The translations under genes were made by a program, and so were the position numbers. The notes beneath the pieces were generated by a model that worked only from the letters and a program-made list of their open reading frames with translations, did no database searches and was not told the origin of the DNA. This document shows, one piece after another, positions 27,198 to 36,455 of a stretch of DNA of 64,000 nt (positions are counted from its first letter, which is position 1; each line of letters begins with the position of its first letter). The stretch comes from Nitrospira sp. GTDB lineage: Bacteria > Nitrospirota > Nitrospiria > Nitrospirales > Nitrospiraceae. The DNA is taken from the NCBI GenBank assembly GCA_016715825.1, contig JADJXO010000002.1, positions 434,001 through 498,000 of the forward strand. The letters run 5' to 3'.

Positions 27198-30100
27198 TCG
27201 CCTCCCTGCTTGAATTTTCGCTGCGGCAACGGATTTTGGTCATCGGCTTGGCATGTCTGTTGTCCGTCGTCGGAGTGATTGCCTTTGAATCGATCCCGAT
27301 CGATGCCTACCCCGACGTGACCAACATCCAGGTGCAGGTGTTGACCGACGCGCCGGGCCTCTCGCCGGTCGAAGTAGAACGATTCATCACCTATCCCCTC
27401 GAAATCCAGATGACAGGTTTGCCTGGTCTGGCAGAAATTCGTTCACTTTCCAAATTTGCCCTTTCTCAAATTACGGTGGTGTTTCATGACGACGTCGATG
27501 TCTACTTTGCCCGCCAGTTGGTATTGGAACGCATGATCGCGGCCAAAGAACGCTTGCCACAAGGGATCGAACCCGTGATGGCACCGGTCAGTACCGGGTT
27601 GGGCGAGGTCTATCAGTACTATGTGGAGGGTCCCTCGACGACGCTCAGGAGAGAGCCCAGTACCAGGGTGATCGATACGCAGGTCGTCGAGAAGGAATTG
27701 ACGGACCAGCGGACGATCCAAGATTGGGTTCTGCGGCCTCTGCTCAAGGGCGTGCCGGGTGTGATCGATGTGAACGGCATGGGCGGGTTCGTCAAGCAGT
27801 ACCAGGTCCTCGTCGAGCCGACCAAACTCCGTAAATTCAACTTGACGCTGCACGAGGTCTACGAGGCCGTCGGAAAGAACAATGCGAATGCCGGCGGGAA
27901 TGTCCTAGAACGTCATGCCGAACGTGCCATCGTCCGGGGGGTGGGACTGATCCAGAGCGTGAGTGATATCGAATCAATCATCGTCAAGGAATCCGCCGGG
28001 ACCCCGGTCTTTGTTCGCGATGTTGCCGAGGTCCGTATCGGCCACGCCGTTCGCCATGGCGCGGTGGTGCTCAACGGTGAGCGGGAGGTCGTGGCCGGTA
28101 CCGTGCTCATGATCCGAGGAGGCAACGCCAGGCAGGTGGTCAAGGCGGTCAAGACCACGGTGGAGGATCTGCAGCAGAGCAACGTCCTTCCCGCAGGCAC
28201 AAAACTGATCCCTTTCTATGATCGCATTGAATTGGTGAATGCTGCCATTGCCACGGTCCGTGACGCATTAATCGAGGGCATTGTCCTGGTGATCTTTGTC
28301 TTCTTTTTCTTTCTGGGCCATGTCCGCAGCGCCCTCATCGTGACGGTCACGCTGATCGTCACGCCGCTCGTGACCTTCATTGCGATGGAGCGATTCGGGC
28401 TCTCGGCCAACTTGATGACGCTGGGTGGATTGGCGATTGCCATCGGCGAGATCGCTGATGGATCGCTGGTCGTGGTGGAAAATGCCTATCGGCACCTCGC
28501 CCAACATACCGGTGCCTCGCCGGAGAACAGGCTCAGCGTCATTCTTCATGCGACGAAGGAAGTGGGGAGGCCGATCCTGTTCGGTATTTTGATCATCAGC
28601 GTCGTCTTTTTGCCACTTCTGACACTTCAGGGTATCGAAGGGAAGATGTTTGCGCCGCTGGCCTACACGTTGGTGATCGCACTTTTGGCCTCCGTCGCGG
28701 TGACCCTGACCTTGTCGCCGGTGCTCGCGTCGCTGCTCTTGCGCGGAGACCACCCGAAGGAAACGGGTCTTACCCGCTGGATGAAACAACGGTATCTCCC
28801 TGTGCTGCAATGGACGCTGCAACATCGCACCGTTGTCCTGGCTGGCTCGACGGCAATCGTACTTGCAAGTGTGGCCCTTGTGCCGCTCATTGGGCAGGAG
28901 TTCATCCCCCTACTGGAGGAAGGCGCGCTGACTCCTCAGGTAGTTCGACTGCCGAGTGTCTCGCTACCGGAATCTATTGAGATGGAAAAGCAAACCCACA
29001 AGGTGATGTTGGAGTTTCCTGAGGTTCGGATGGCGGTGAGCAAAATCGGGAGACCGGATATCGCCTTTGGTCCGGAAGAACCCAATGAGAGTGACCCAAT
29101 CGTGTCACTGACAGACCGAAGTACGTGGAAATCGGCGGTGACTCAGCCGCAGCTGACCGATGCCATCAGAAAAAAGCTGGCGGAGATTCCGGGCATCTCC
29201 GTCCTCATGAGTCAGCCGATTCAGGAACGGGTGGACGAGTTGATTTCGGGGATCAGAACGGAATGCGCCATCAAGTTGTTCGGCGACGATCTCGACGTAT
29301 TGTGGAATAAAGCAGAGGAAATCGCAGCTCTATTGCAGCAGATCTCAGGGGTCAAAGACATCAAGATCGAACAGATCTCCGGACAGCCCTATCTCACCAT
29401 CGACATCGACCGGCAGAAGATCGCCCGTTTCGGCATCAATGTAGCCGATGTGCAAGAGATTATCACGACTGCGATCGGCGGCAAATCAGCGACAGAGGTG
29501 TATGAAGGCGAGCGGCGGTTCCAGCTCATCCTGCGATTTCCGGAGCCGTATCGGAACAGTGTCGCGAGCGTCGGAGAGATTCGGGTAAAGGCGGCTTCCG
29601 GCGCACTCATCCCCATGAGCGATCTGGCCAGGATCGAAATGCGAGAAGGGCCGCTCCGCATCAGTCGGGAGCATGTGAAACGCCGAATCTTCGTCGGTTT
29701 CAATGTCGTGGGCCGGGATATTGGCGGGGTGGTCGATGAAGGGCGTGCGAAGCTCGCGGCGGGGCTTCACTTGCCGGAAGGATATACTGTCGTCTGGGGC
29801 GGGGCGTTCGAAAATATGGAGCGAGCCAATGCGCGGCTGATGATCGTTGTGCCGATTACTTTGGGCTTGGTCTTTTTCCTCCTTTTCTGGGCGTTTCATT
29901 CGCTGCGGTACGCGACCCTGATCATCCTCAATCTCCCGTTCGCGTTGATCGGCGGCGTGGTCTCTCTGTGGCTAAGCGGGCAGTACTTGAGCGTCCCGGC
30001 CTCCATTGGATTCATTGAATTGTTCGGGCTCGCGGTCGGAAACGGAATCGTACTCGTTTCGTACATCAATCAATTACGTCACGAGGGCAAACAAACGGCT

Positions 30101-30349
30101 GAAGCGATCGTCACCGGTTGCAGCCTCCGTCTTCGCCCAGTCGTGATGACCATGATGACGACATTGCTGGGCCTCCTGCCATTGGTGCTGGCCCAAGGGA
30201 TTGGCGCTGAGGTGCAGCGGCCGCTTGCGACGGTCGTGATCGGGGGGCTCTTCACCTCGACGGCGCTGACACTTGTTGTGCTCCCGGCACTCTACAGTCT
30301 GTTTGGGGGACATGAAGTGAGCCAAGAGGAGGCGCCGGAATGGGTCTGA
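27194..30349 (+). CDS. CzcA/CusA-family heavy-metal RND efflux pump
   Basis: 1,051 aa inner-membrane proton-driven pump with 12 predicted helices and two large periplasmic loops. The TM4 region (about 409-428) reads AIAIGEIADGSLVVVEN: the DFG aspartate of Zn/Co/Ni CzcA is an alanine, as in Cu/Ag CusA, but the DG and EN parts are kept and an extra Glu appears. The substrate is therefore uncertain. A short insertion (about residues 150-160) follows YYVEG. Coupled to the adaptor by ATGA overlap. No outer-membrane factor gene is adjacent; the TolC at 85-1428 or a distant gene must serve. Confidence 0.92.
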   Translation: MIASLLEFSLRQRILVIGLACLLSVVGVIAFESIPIDAYPDVTNIQVQVLTDAPGLSPVEVERFITYPLEIQMTGLPGLAEIRSLSKFALSQITVVFHDDVDVYFARQLVLERMIAAKERLPQGIEPVMAPVSTGLGEVYQYYVEGPSTTLRREPSTRVIDTQVVEKELTDQRTIQDWVLRPLLKGVPGVIDVNGMGGFVKQYQVLVEPTKLRKFNLTLHEVYEAVGKNNANAGGNVLERHAERAIVRGVGLIQSVSDIESIIVKESAGTPVFVRDVAEVRIGHAVRHGAVVLNGEREVVAGTVLMIRGGNARQVVKAVKTTVEDLQQSNVLPAGTKLIPFYDRIELVNAAIATVRDALIEGIVLVIFVFFFFLGHVRSALIVTVTLIVTPLVTFIAMERFGLSANLMTLGGLAIAIGEIADGSLVVVENAYRHLAQHTGASPENRLSVILHATKEVGRPILFGILIISVVFLPLLTLQGIEGKMFAPLAYTLVIALLASVAVTLTLSPVLASLLLRGDHPKETGLTRWMKQRYLPVLQWTLQHRTVVLAGSTAIVLASVALVPLIGQEFIPLLEEGALTPQVVRLPSVSLPESIEMEKQTHKVMLEFPEVRMAVSKIGRPDIAFGPEEPNESDPIVSLTDRSTWKSAVTQPQLTDAIRKKLAEIPGISVLMSQPIQERVDELISGIRTECAIKLFGDDLDVLWNKAEEIAALLQQISGVKDIKIEQISGQPYLTIDIDRQKIARFGINVADVQEIITTAIGGKSATEVYEGERRFQLILRFPEPYRNSVASVGEIRVKAASGALIPMSDLARIEMREGPLRISREHVKRRIFVGFNVVGRDIGGVVDEGRAKLAAGLHLPEGYTVVWGGAFENMERANARLMIVVPITLGLVFFLLFWAFHSLRYATLIILNLPFALIGGVVSLWLSGQYLSVPASIGFIELFGLAVGNGIVLVSYINQLRHEGKQTAEAIVTGCSLRLRPVVMTMMTTLLGLLPLVLAQGIGAEVQRPLATVVIGGLFTSTALTLVVLPALYSLFGGHEVSQEEAPEWV

Positions 30350-30526
30350 GAAAATGTCTTCGAGGGAGCAGGCAAAGGATCAAACAACATTTTCGTTACG
30401 GTCAGGCATCAATCTTGTACGTGTTGGTAGGTGCATGCGATGGACAAGTTGGGGTCTCCTAACTTTATAGACACGTGAGTTCGAGACCGAGCATAGCTGG
30501 GGGTCAAAATTTGAGAGGGGGGGGCC

Positions 30527-31795
30527 ATGAGACAGATGCTGGTGGGAATGATCCTGGTGTGCCTCTTTGTGGCTTCAGGGGCGGTCGTGCATGCAACCGC
30601 CGCCGAAGACCCGGATTTTGTGAAAGGTGCAGCTCTGCTGAAACAAAAGCAGTATGCGGAGGCGCGGACTGTGTTGGAAGCCGGCTTACTGAAAGATCCG
30701 TCGAATAAGCAGGCCCATTTCAATCTGGCAGAGGCTTGTCGAGGCATGAAATCCTGGGTCTGTGCAGAAAAACATTATGAGACTGCGATAGAGCTTGAGC
30801 TGGATGTCTCTATCGCGAGTGGATCGACGATTTCTCGTCTGCCAGTGCCAAGACATAAAGCCTGGCAATTGCATAATGATGCGAAAGTATGGCGGTTACT
30901 GGAGGAAGCGAGGGGGCTGCTTGTCGGCGGGCAGGTTCCACCAGAGAAGGTGAAGTTGGCACAGAACGCGTTGGACAAGGCCAACGAACTGGGTTTCAGC
31001 GATGCGCAACGGCCTATCCATGAATACTTGCTCACGAAGCTCCCGGGCCAGCGGAAGGATGGTCTGAAATCTAATGGCTCGTCGGCGCAAGGAGCATTAC
31101 CGGAAGATCCACGAGAAGCGCCGATGGTCTTGGTGCCGGCCGGTGAATTTTCCATGGGGAGTACCATGGGAGATGACGAAAAGCCCGTCCATCGCGTCTA
31201 TCTCAACGCCTTCTACATGGACAAGTATGAGGTGACAGTAGGACAGTATGCCAAGTATCTGCAGGCAACGGGCATGGAGGAGCCTTCGGACTGGAACATT
31301 ATGAATCAAGCGCAACATCGCAAACGCCCGGTCGTCAACATCAATTGGTCGGATGCTGCTACGTTTTGTAAATGGGCGGGCAAGCGCTTGCCGACTGAAG
31401 CGGAGTGGGAAAAAGCGGCACGGGGAACGGACGGGCGTCTCTATCCATGGGGTAACGAAGCACCGACTCGGCTCCATGCGAATTTCGGCAAAAAGGAATG
31501 GGATAACCATCTCGCCTTAGTTCCGGGCGGGTCGTTCGAAATGGGTAAGAGTCCTTATGGCATCTATGACATGGCCGGCAATGCCTGGGAATGGGTCAAT
31601 GACTGGTATGACCATGACTATTACAAGAAGAGCCCGAAGAAAAATCCGCAGGGACCGACCAAGGGTGAGTCTAAAGTGGTACGGGGCGGGTCCTGGCTCT
31701 ATGTTCCAGATTTTTTACGCACCTCGTTCCGTTTTAATGCAGAACCGTCCGGTGGACAATTCGGCTATGGGTTCCGTTGCGCCAAGACGCCGTAA
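30527..31795 (+). CDS. Secreted TPR plus formylglycine-generating-enzyme-like protein
   Basis: 422 aa. A signal peptide (cleavage near VVHATAA) exports it. TPR-like helices cover about 30-90 (KQYAEARTVLEAGLLKDPSN). From about 200 a SUMF1/FGE-sulfatase domain is complete: FSMGSTMGDDEKPVHRVYLN, YEVTVGQYAKYL, WSDAATFCKWAGKRLPTEAEWEKAAR, GNAWEWVNDWYD and RGGSWLY...FRFN...GFRCAK. True FGE copper cysteines are not obvious, so it is more likely a structural or binding member of the family than a sulfatase activator. Acts in the periplasm or on the surface. Confidence 0.88.
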   Translation: MRQMLVGMILVCLFVASGAVVHATAAEDPDFVKGAALLKQKQYAEARTVLEAGLLKDPSNKQAHFNLAEACRGMKSWVCAEKHYETAIELELDVSIASGSTISRLPVPRHKAWQLHNDAKVWRLLEEARGLLVGGQVPPEKVKLAQNALDKANELGFSDAQRPIHEYLLTKLPGQRKDGLKSNGSSAQGALPEDPREAPMVLVPAGEFSMGSTMGDDEKPVHRVYLNAFYMDKYEVTVGQYAKYLQATGMEEPSDWNIMNQAQHRKRPVVNINWSDAATFCKWAGKRLPTEAEWEKAARGTDGRLYPWGNEAPTRLHANFGKKEWDNHLALVPGGSFEMGKSPYGIYDMAGNAWEWVNDWYDHDYYKKSPKKNPQGPTKGESKVVRGGSWLYVPDFLRTSFRFNAEPSGGQFGYGFRCAKTP

Positions 31796-31846
31796 CCTGA
31801 ACCTGCTGGATTGACGAGCGTCGAGAGTGGGCCTTTGGGGTTCGAC

Positions 31847-32299
31847 TCAGCGATATTTGGCAAAGCAGATCAAGTCGAGGTGGTCATAATGATCAGGCAG
31901 AATGGTTTCGGCTTTGTAGCCAAGATTGAGGAAGAATTGAATGTTTCTGGCCGTGCGCAGCATGGTGCAGGCATAAATTTTATGAGCATCGGTCGTCACT
32001 CGCTCAATCTCGCGAATCAACGCTTTTCCAACCCCTCGAGATTGGGACGCGGGACTCACGGAAAGCAACCGAATCACGCAGACGCCGGCCACGGTCCAAA
32101 AGCGCACGGAGCCGACGATCTCTCCATCCGCCTCTGCCACGAGGATATGCTTCTCTTTCGCATCGTCTTTCAGACTTTCGAGGGTTTCCGTCGTCCATCC
32201 GCTCAGTTTGTAGACGCCGGCATATTCGCCAAACGCAGCCTGTTGCACCTGGAGAAGAGCGGGAAAATCGACTTCGGTTGCCGGTCTGATGTGAACCAC
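31847..32299 (-). CDS. GNAT-family N-acetyltransferase
   Basis: 150 aa from GTG 32299, chosen for the AGGAG site 7 bp upstream. GNAT motif A is VIRLLSVSPASQSRGVGKALIREI (acetyl-CoA pyrophosphate loop RGVGKA), preceded by ILVAEADGEIVGSVRFW and followed by NIQFFLNLGYKAE. Small single-domain cytosolic acetyltransferase of unknown substrate. Divergent from the macro-domain gene; the two share a 149-bp upstream region. Confidence 0.85.
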   Translation of the reverse strand: MVHIRPATEVDFPALLQVQQAAFGEYAGVYKLSGWTTETLESLKDDAKEKHILVAEADGEIVGSVRFWTVAGVCVIRLLSVSPASQSRGVGKALIREIERVTTDAHKIYACTMLRTARNIQFFLNLGYKAETILPDHYDHLDLICFAKYR

Positions 32300-32448
32300 G
32301 ACAGAGCTCCTGGGGCAAGGACGGTCTCCGCACTTCATAACGGAAGGGAACAAGATTCGCAAGGACGATTGACGGCATGCTGACAGGGACGAAAGACCAT
32401 CCCTGGGAGTGCCATGGTATTCCATCAAAAGACGTAAAGGGAGGATTC

Positions 32449-32934
32449 ATGCTGAAGGAAGTTACAGGAGATATCTTACGGTCAAAAACCGAAATGGTCG
32501 CGCACGGTGTTGCTCCGAACGACAACTATGCAAACGGCTTGGCATTAGCCCTAAGGGAACAGTGGCCAGCCATGTATAAGGATTTCAGACATTATTGCCA
32601 AACGTTCACGCCAAAGACCGGTGAGTTGTGGGCCTGGGCGGGTGCCGGCGGCGTACGGATTGTGAGTCTCTTTACGCAGGAACCAGCTCCCAGCCATGGG
32701 TCCAGACCGGGAAAAGCCACGATCGAAAACGTCAATCATTGTCTCAAGGCTCTTGCTAAGTTGATCGAAAGCGAGAAGATCAAGAGTGTCGCACTCCCCC
32801 GCTTGGCGACCGGTGTGGGCGGGCTCGACTGGAAGGATGTCAAGCCGTTGATCGAGAAACATCTCGGCCACTTGTCCATCCCGATCTACGTGTATGCCTT
32901 GTATCAATCAGGTGTCCAAGCAAAGGAAGGATAG
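32449..32934 (+). CDS. Macro-domain protein
   Basis: 161 aa from ATG 32449 (GGGAGG 6 bp upstream). Single macro domain: LKEVTGDILRS, VAHGVAPNDNYANGLALAL (ADP-ribose pocket region), then VALPRLATGVGGLDWKDVKPLIEKHL, the typical ALPxlGxGxGGLxW motif of the TARG1/DarG-like group. Such proteins bind or hydrolyse ADP-ribose adducts. No DarT-like toxin gene is adjacent, so a DarTG toxin-antitoxin role is not supported here. 61 bp before the M20 gene. Confidence 0.85.
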   Translation: MLKEVTGDILRSKTEMVAHGVAPNDNYANGLALALREQWPAMYKDFRHYCQTFTPKTGELWAWAGAGGVRIVSLFTQEPAPSHGSRPGKATIENVNHCLKALAKLIESEKIKSVALPRLATGVGGLDWKDVKPLIEKHLGHLSIPIYVYALYQSGVQAKEG

Positions 32935-32995
32935 AGTTCCGCTGTCCGGTTGGATCGGCTTGGTATGGGCGAATGTGAGCAGGGAGAACATCGAC

Positions 32996-34198
32996 GTGCC
33001 GTTAGTTCCACAAGACCTCTATGAGCGCTTGGTCATAGTGCGGAGAGATCTGCATCGATATCCGGAATTGAGCTGGCAGGAGTCACGGACAGCCGGCATC
33101 ATCAACACGTTTCTTCACAGCCTTGGGGTTCAAAGCCGCACCGGTGTCGCGGGTCACGGAGTGGTGGCCGAGATTCCCGGGCCTTCCGGGGTACCTTGCG
33201 TGGTGCTACGGGCCGACACGGATGCATTACCGATTCAAGAAGAAACCGGCCTAGAGTTCGCCTCGGTGCATGACGGGGTCATGCATGCCTGTGGCCACGA
33301 CGGACACACGACGATGTTGCTTGGTGCCGCTGCACTGCTGGTGCAGGAGAAAGATCTGCCGGCGCCGGTGCGATTGATCTTTCAGCCGGCTGAAGAAAAA
33401 GGGTCCGGCGCCATCGCGATGATCAAGGAAGGGGTGCTCGATGGGGCTGGCCTCATCTTTGGGGGCCATCTGGATCGCCATTACCCGCCCGGCGCCATTG
33501 TGGTGAGTGAAGGGGCCGTCAACGCATCCTCTGATAACTTTACCGTTGAGATCATCGGACAAGGTGCGCATGGGGCTAGACCGCACGAAAGCATCGATGC
33601 CGTGATAGTCGGGAGCCTCATGATCATGGCCTTGCAAACCATCGTCTCGCGCGAAGTTGATCCGTCTCGTCCCTCGGTGGTGTCGGTCGGTCAGTTTCAT
33701 GCAGGGACGGCACCGAATGTGATTGCCGGACAGGCCAAGCTGGAAGGAACAGTACGAGCCCAAGATCCGACGGTTCGCCGGCAATTGCTGAACTCGATTC
33801 GCCGTATTGCAGAATCGATCGCGCAGCTCCACGGGGCAACGATCCAGATCATCGTCACGGAAGGGACGCCGCCGCTCGTCAATCATCCGGAGATGGCAAC
33901 CCTCGCGCGTCGTGCCGCAACCGAGACCGTCGGGGAGGAAAATGTGCTGCCGCTGAAGACCGCCAATATGGGGGCGGAAGATTTTAGCTATTACCTAGAA
34001 AAGATTCCGGGCGCCTATGTTCGATTCGGGAGCCAAGTTCCGGGTCGGGAAGGCTATCCGGCACATTCCAGTAAGTTCGATTTCGATGAAGGAGCGTTGG
34101 CTGTTGGAGCAGCGTATTACCGCTCCGTTGCCAAAGTCGCAGGTCGGCAACTGAACCGGCAAGTCGTGGCCAATTCATCAACGCCTGATGTCCGATGA
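32996..34198 (+). CDS. M20-family amidohydrolase (N-acyl amino acid/hippurate hydrolase type)
   Basis: 400 aa from GTG 32996 (AGGGAGA upstream; the frame stays open further upstream without a good site). Zinc-hydrolase motifs: LRADTDALPIQEE, HACGHDGHTTMLLGAA, FQPAEEKGSGA and TANMGAEDFSYYLEKIPG, matching the M20D subfamily that removes acyl groups from N-acyl amino acids. The metal-binding Cys-Gly-His-Asp set is intact, so it should be active. Its stop overlaps the start of the GNAT-cNMP gene (ATGA), which suggests deacylation and acylation of linked substrates. Confidence 0.9.
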   Translation: MPLVPQDLYERLVIVRRDLHRYPELSWQESRTAGIINTFLHSLGVQSRTGVAGHGVVAEIPGPSGVPCVVLRADTDALPIQEETGLEFASVHDGVMHACGHDGHTTMLLGAAALLVQEKDLPAPVRLIFQPAEEKGSGAIAMIKEGVLDGAGLIFGGHLDRHYPPGAIVVSEGAVNASSDNFTVEIIGQGAHGARPHESIDAVIVGSLMIMALQTIVSREVDPSRPSVVSVGQFHAGTAPNVIAGQAKLEGTVRAQDPTVRRQLLNSIRRIAESIAQLHGATIQIIVTEGTPPLVNHPEMATLARRAATETVGEENVLPLKTANMGAEDFSYYLEKIPGAYVRFGSQVPGREGYPAHSSKFDFDEGALAVGAAYYRSVAKVAGRQLNRQVVANSSTPDVR

Positions 34199-35823
34199 TC
34201 AGAGTCAGGGAAGCTCGGGAGGAAGACGTCGGCCAGATTCGCGAGATTTTTCTCGCGGTGTACGGGACGGATTATCCGCATCGCGAACTCTATGACGAAC
34301 TCTGGCTGAAACGTTCCGTCTTTACCGATGACGCGCTCATACTGGTGGCGGAAAATACCGACTCAGGCCGTGTTATCGGCACCGCTTCGGTCCTGTTCGA
34401 CTTCGGGGCCCACTCCGATCTGGTCGGAGAGTTCGGTCGTCTTGCCGTGCATCCTGACTATCGCCGGATGCAGGTTGGAAAGTTGCTCATGGACCGGCGG
34501 CTCGAGGCCATCAGAAACCGCCTTCACGTCGGTCTTGTGGTGGCTCGGACCGTCCATCCCTATGCCCAGCGCATCAGTCTCACCCAGGGATTCATTGCGA
34601 CGGGCTTTCTGCCGCTGAAGCACCTCTTTCGCCACCGCGAAAGCTTTGCGCTGCTGGCTCGGTATTTCGGGGATGCTCTGGCCCTACGCCGCAATAATCC
34701 GCGCATCATCCCAGAGGTCCATGCCTTGGCGAATCTCGTGATGAACCAACCTGCACTCACTCCCGACTTCATCGTGGACGAGGATTCCGCATCCTACCCA
34801 GCAGGCGGCGACTATCATCTTGAACAGATGCAGGCCGAAGGGTATCCGGCGTTGCTCCGAATCGAACGAGGCCGAGTGAGGAATCGCGAGATTTTCGGAC
34901 CGATGCGACTGGACTATGGTTTTTTCAAACTGCAGTCTCGCCAGACGAATTACTTTCTTGCCCGAGCCGGCGGTCAAGTCGTTGGAGCGGTCGGCTATAC
35001 CATGGATCCGGTGGAACATACGGTGCGGGTGTTTGAGTTGATCGCGCTTGCCGACGATGTCGTGCGCTTTCTTCTGGCCGAACTCGAACGAAAGTGTCGG
35101 GAGGAGATGGCGATCGAGTACATTGAAATCGATGTCAGCGCGTATGCACCGCGTATGCAGCGCACGCTGCTGGAGCTGAATTTTCTTCCGGTCGCCTATG
35201 TGCCCGCCATGGTGTTCTACCAGGTCGAACGACTCGATATCGTGAAGATGGTGCGGTTGAACGCGTTACAAGATTTGGGATCTCTTGGTCTGATCGAACC
35301 GGTCCAGGCCATCGCCGATGTGGTGATGCGGGGGTTTTCCACGTGCGTCATCGCTCCCCGAATGGCGCAGGCGATCAAGGAAGTCCCGTTGTTTCATGGG
35401 ATGAACACGGAACAGGCGACGAGGTTAGCCGGAGTCTGCGCGGTGAAGAACATTGAGGCAGGGGAGCGACTCTTTACCAAGCACGAGCCGGCCGATCGGC
35501 TCTACCTGGTGCTTCATGGGCGTCTCGCGATCAGCGGTGCATCTCCCTCCGACATCATTGGATCTATCCACACCGGAGAGACCTGTGGCGAAGTATCACT
35601 CCTCTCCGCGAGGCCCCACTCAGCCACGGCCAGGGCTGTGAATAATCTCGAGGTGGCGGAGCTGCCTCGGCGAGATCTGGAGGAACTCATTCGCCGGCGC
35701 CCTGATATTGGGGTGATTATCTACCGCAACTTAGCCGTTGGACTTGGGGACAAGCTCCTGCGCTCAGGAGATCGGAAGCCGGATCAAGCAAGGAATGAAG
35801 CCGAACGCCTTCCCCTTGCGTAG
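34195..35823 (+). CDS. GNAT acetyltransferase fused to a cyclic-nucleotide-binding domain
   Basis: 542 aa. An N-terminal GNAT domain has motif A FGRLAVHPDYRRMQVGKLLM (about 83-102). A middle region (about 180-390) looks like a second, degenerate GNAT-type fold. The C-terminal cNMP domain (about 395-510) has AGERLFTKHEPADRLYLVLHG and the phosphate-binding cassette GEVSLLSARPHSATARA near 463. The layout recalls the cAMP-controlled lysine acetyltransferases of mycobacteria, but with the order of domains reversed. Start overlaps the M20 hydrolase stop by 4 bp. Substrate and ligand are unknown. Confidence 0.85.
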   Translation: MIRVREAREEDVGQIREIFLAVYGTDYPHRELYDELWLKRSVFTDDALILVAENTDSGRVIGTASVLFDFGAHSDLVGEFGRLAVHPDYRRMQVGKLLMDRRLEAIRNRLHVGLVVARTVHPYAQRISLTQGFIATGFLPLKHLFRHRESFALLARYFGDALALRRNNPRIIPEVHALANLVMNQPALTPDFIVDEDSASYPAGGDYHLEQMQAEGYPALLRIERGRVRNREIFGPMRLDYGFFKLQSRQTNYFLARAGGQVVGAVGYTMDPVEHTVRVFELIALADDVVRFLLAELERKCREEMAIEYIEIDVSAYAPRMQRTLLELNFLPVAYVPAMVFYQVERLDIVKMVRLNALQDLGSLGLIEPVQAIADVVMRGFSTCVIAPRMAQAIKEVPLFHGMNTEQATRLAGVCAVKNIEAGERLFTKHEPADRLYLVLHGRLAISGASPSDIIGSIHTGETCGEVSLLSARPHSATARAVNNLEVAELPRRDLEELIRRRPDIGVIIYRNLAVGLGDKLLRSGDRKPDQARNEAERLPLA

Positions 35824-35946
35824 CCGGATCTCGTGCGCGAGACATCACCGATTCTTCGTCGGATGTCGATTGGTGCAGCCTCGCCTCAACGTTGCACAAG
35901 GATGCATACACCTGGGACGGCTGGTCCGGGAGTGATCGAGTACCGT

Positions 35947-36144
35947 TCAGGCGGCTTCACGGCGTCGTTCAGAGTCTCTGGGTCTTCTTGACCTTTGGAG
36001 GACACGTTTATTATTTCGGATCACATCATCGACGATCATTCCACAATTGACGCACCGCCAGCCATGAAAGTTGGACGACGAACCGGTCTGGATCGCGAAG
36101 CTGTCATCACGGACGGCAAGGCCGTTACATCGTATGCAATTCAT
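35947..36144 (-). CDS. Small zinc-ribbon protein
   Basis: 65 aa with two CxxC pairs (CIRCNG and CVNCGM) separated by about 28 residues, a zinc ribbon, then an Arg-rich tail (RSRRPRDSERRREA) that could contact nucleic acid. Its ATG overlaps the stop of the upstream 104-aa gene (ATGA), so both are co-translated. No catalytic domain. Probably a small regulatory or RNA-binding factor; family not recognised. Confidence 0.65.
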   Translation of the reverse strand: MNCIRCNGLAVRDDSFAIQTGSSSNFHGWRCVNCGMIVDDVIRNNKRVLQRSRRPRDSERRREAA

Positions 36145-36455
36145 TGTTCATCTCCTGATCGATTGTCTTGTTTAACCCGAGAATCGGGGTTCTGGGTGCT
36201 GCTATTCCGTGTCGTGCGCTCGATCCGAGCGGTGCGTAACAATGCCGTGCCGTCTCGGAAGCCAAGCATGTACCGATCACGGATCTCCGGATGGCACGAG
36301 CGGTAATCTTCAGTGTGGTCACGATTCAACAAGGCATCACGCAGTCCGTCCTCTTCGGCGCGCCACCCGTCCACCTCTGGTTCCGTACGAGCCTGTGCAA
36401 TCTGGCGTCTGCACCAGTTGATGCGAATGGAGATGGGGTCTGTCGTCCGTTCCAT
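36141..36455 (-). CDS. 104-aa protein of unknown function, coupled to the zinc ribbon
   Basis: ATG 36455 follows AAGGGGGTG. The protein is highly charged, with a helical first half (ISIRINWCRRQIAQARTEPE, WRAEEDGLRDAL) and a polar tail. No family is recognised. It overlaps the zinc-ribbon gene by 4 bp, so the two probably work together. Confidence 0.6.
   Translation of the reverse strand: MERTTDPISIRINWCRRQIAQARTEPEVDGWRAEEDGLRDALLNRDHTEDYRSCHPEIRDRYMLGFRDGTALLRTARIERTTRNSSTQNPDSRVKQDNRSGDEQ

Noticed and set aside
31811..32383. Plus-strand frame of 190 codons over the acetyltransferase
   Set aside because: The minus-strand GNAT with its ribosome site explains the region; the plus frame has no family pattern.
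32449..34198. Macro domain plus neighbours as a DarTG toxin-antitoxin or defence island
   Set aside because: No DarT-like or other toxin is adjacent, and the next genes are metabolic enzymes.
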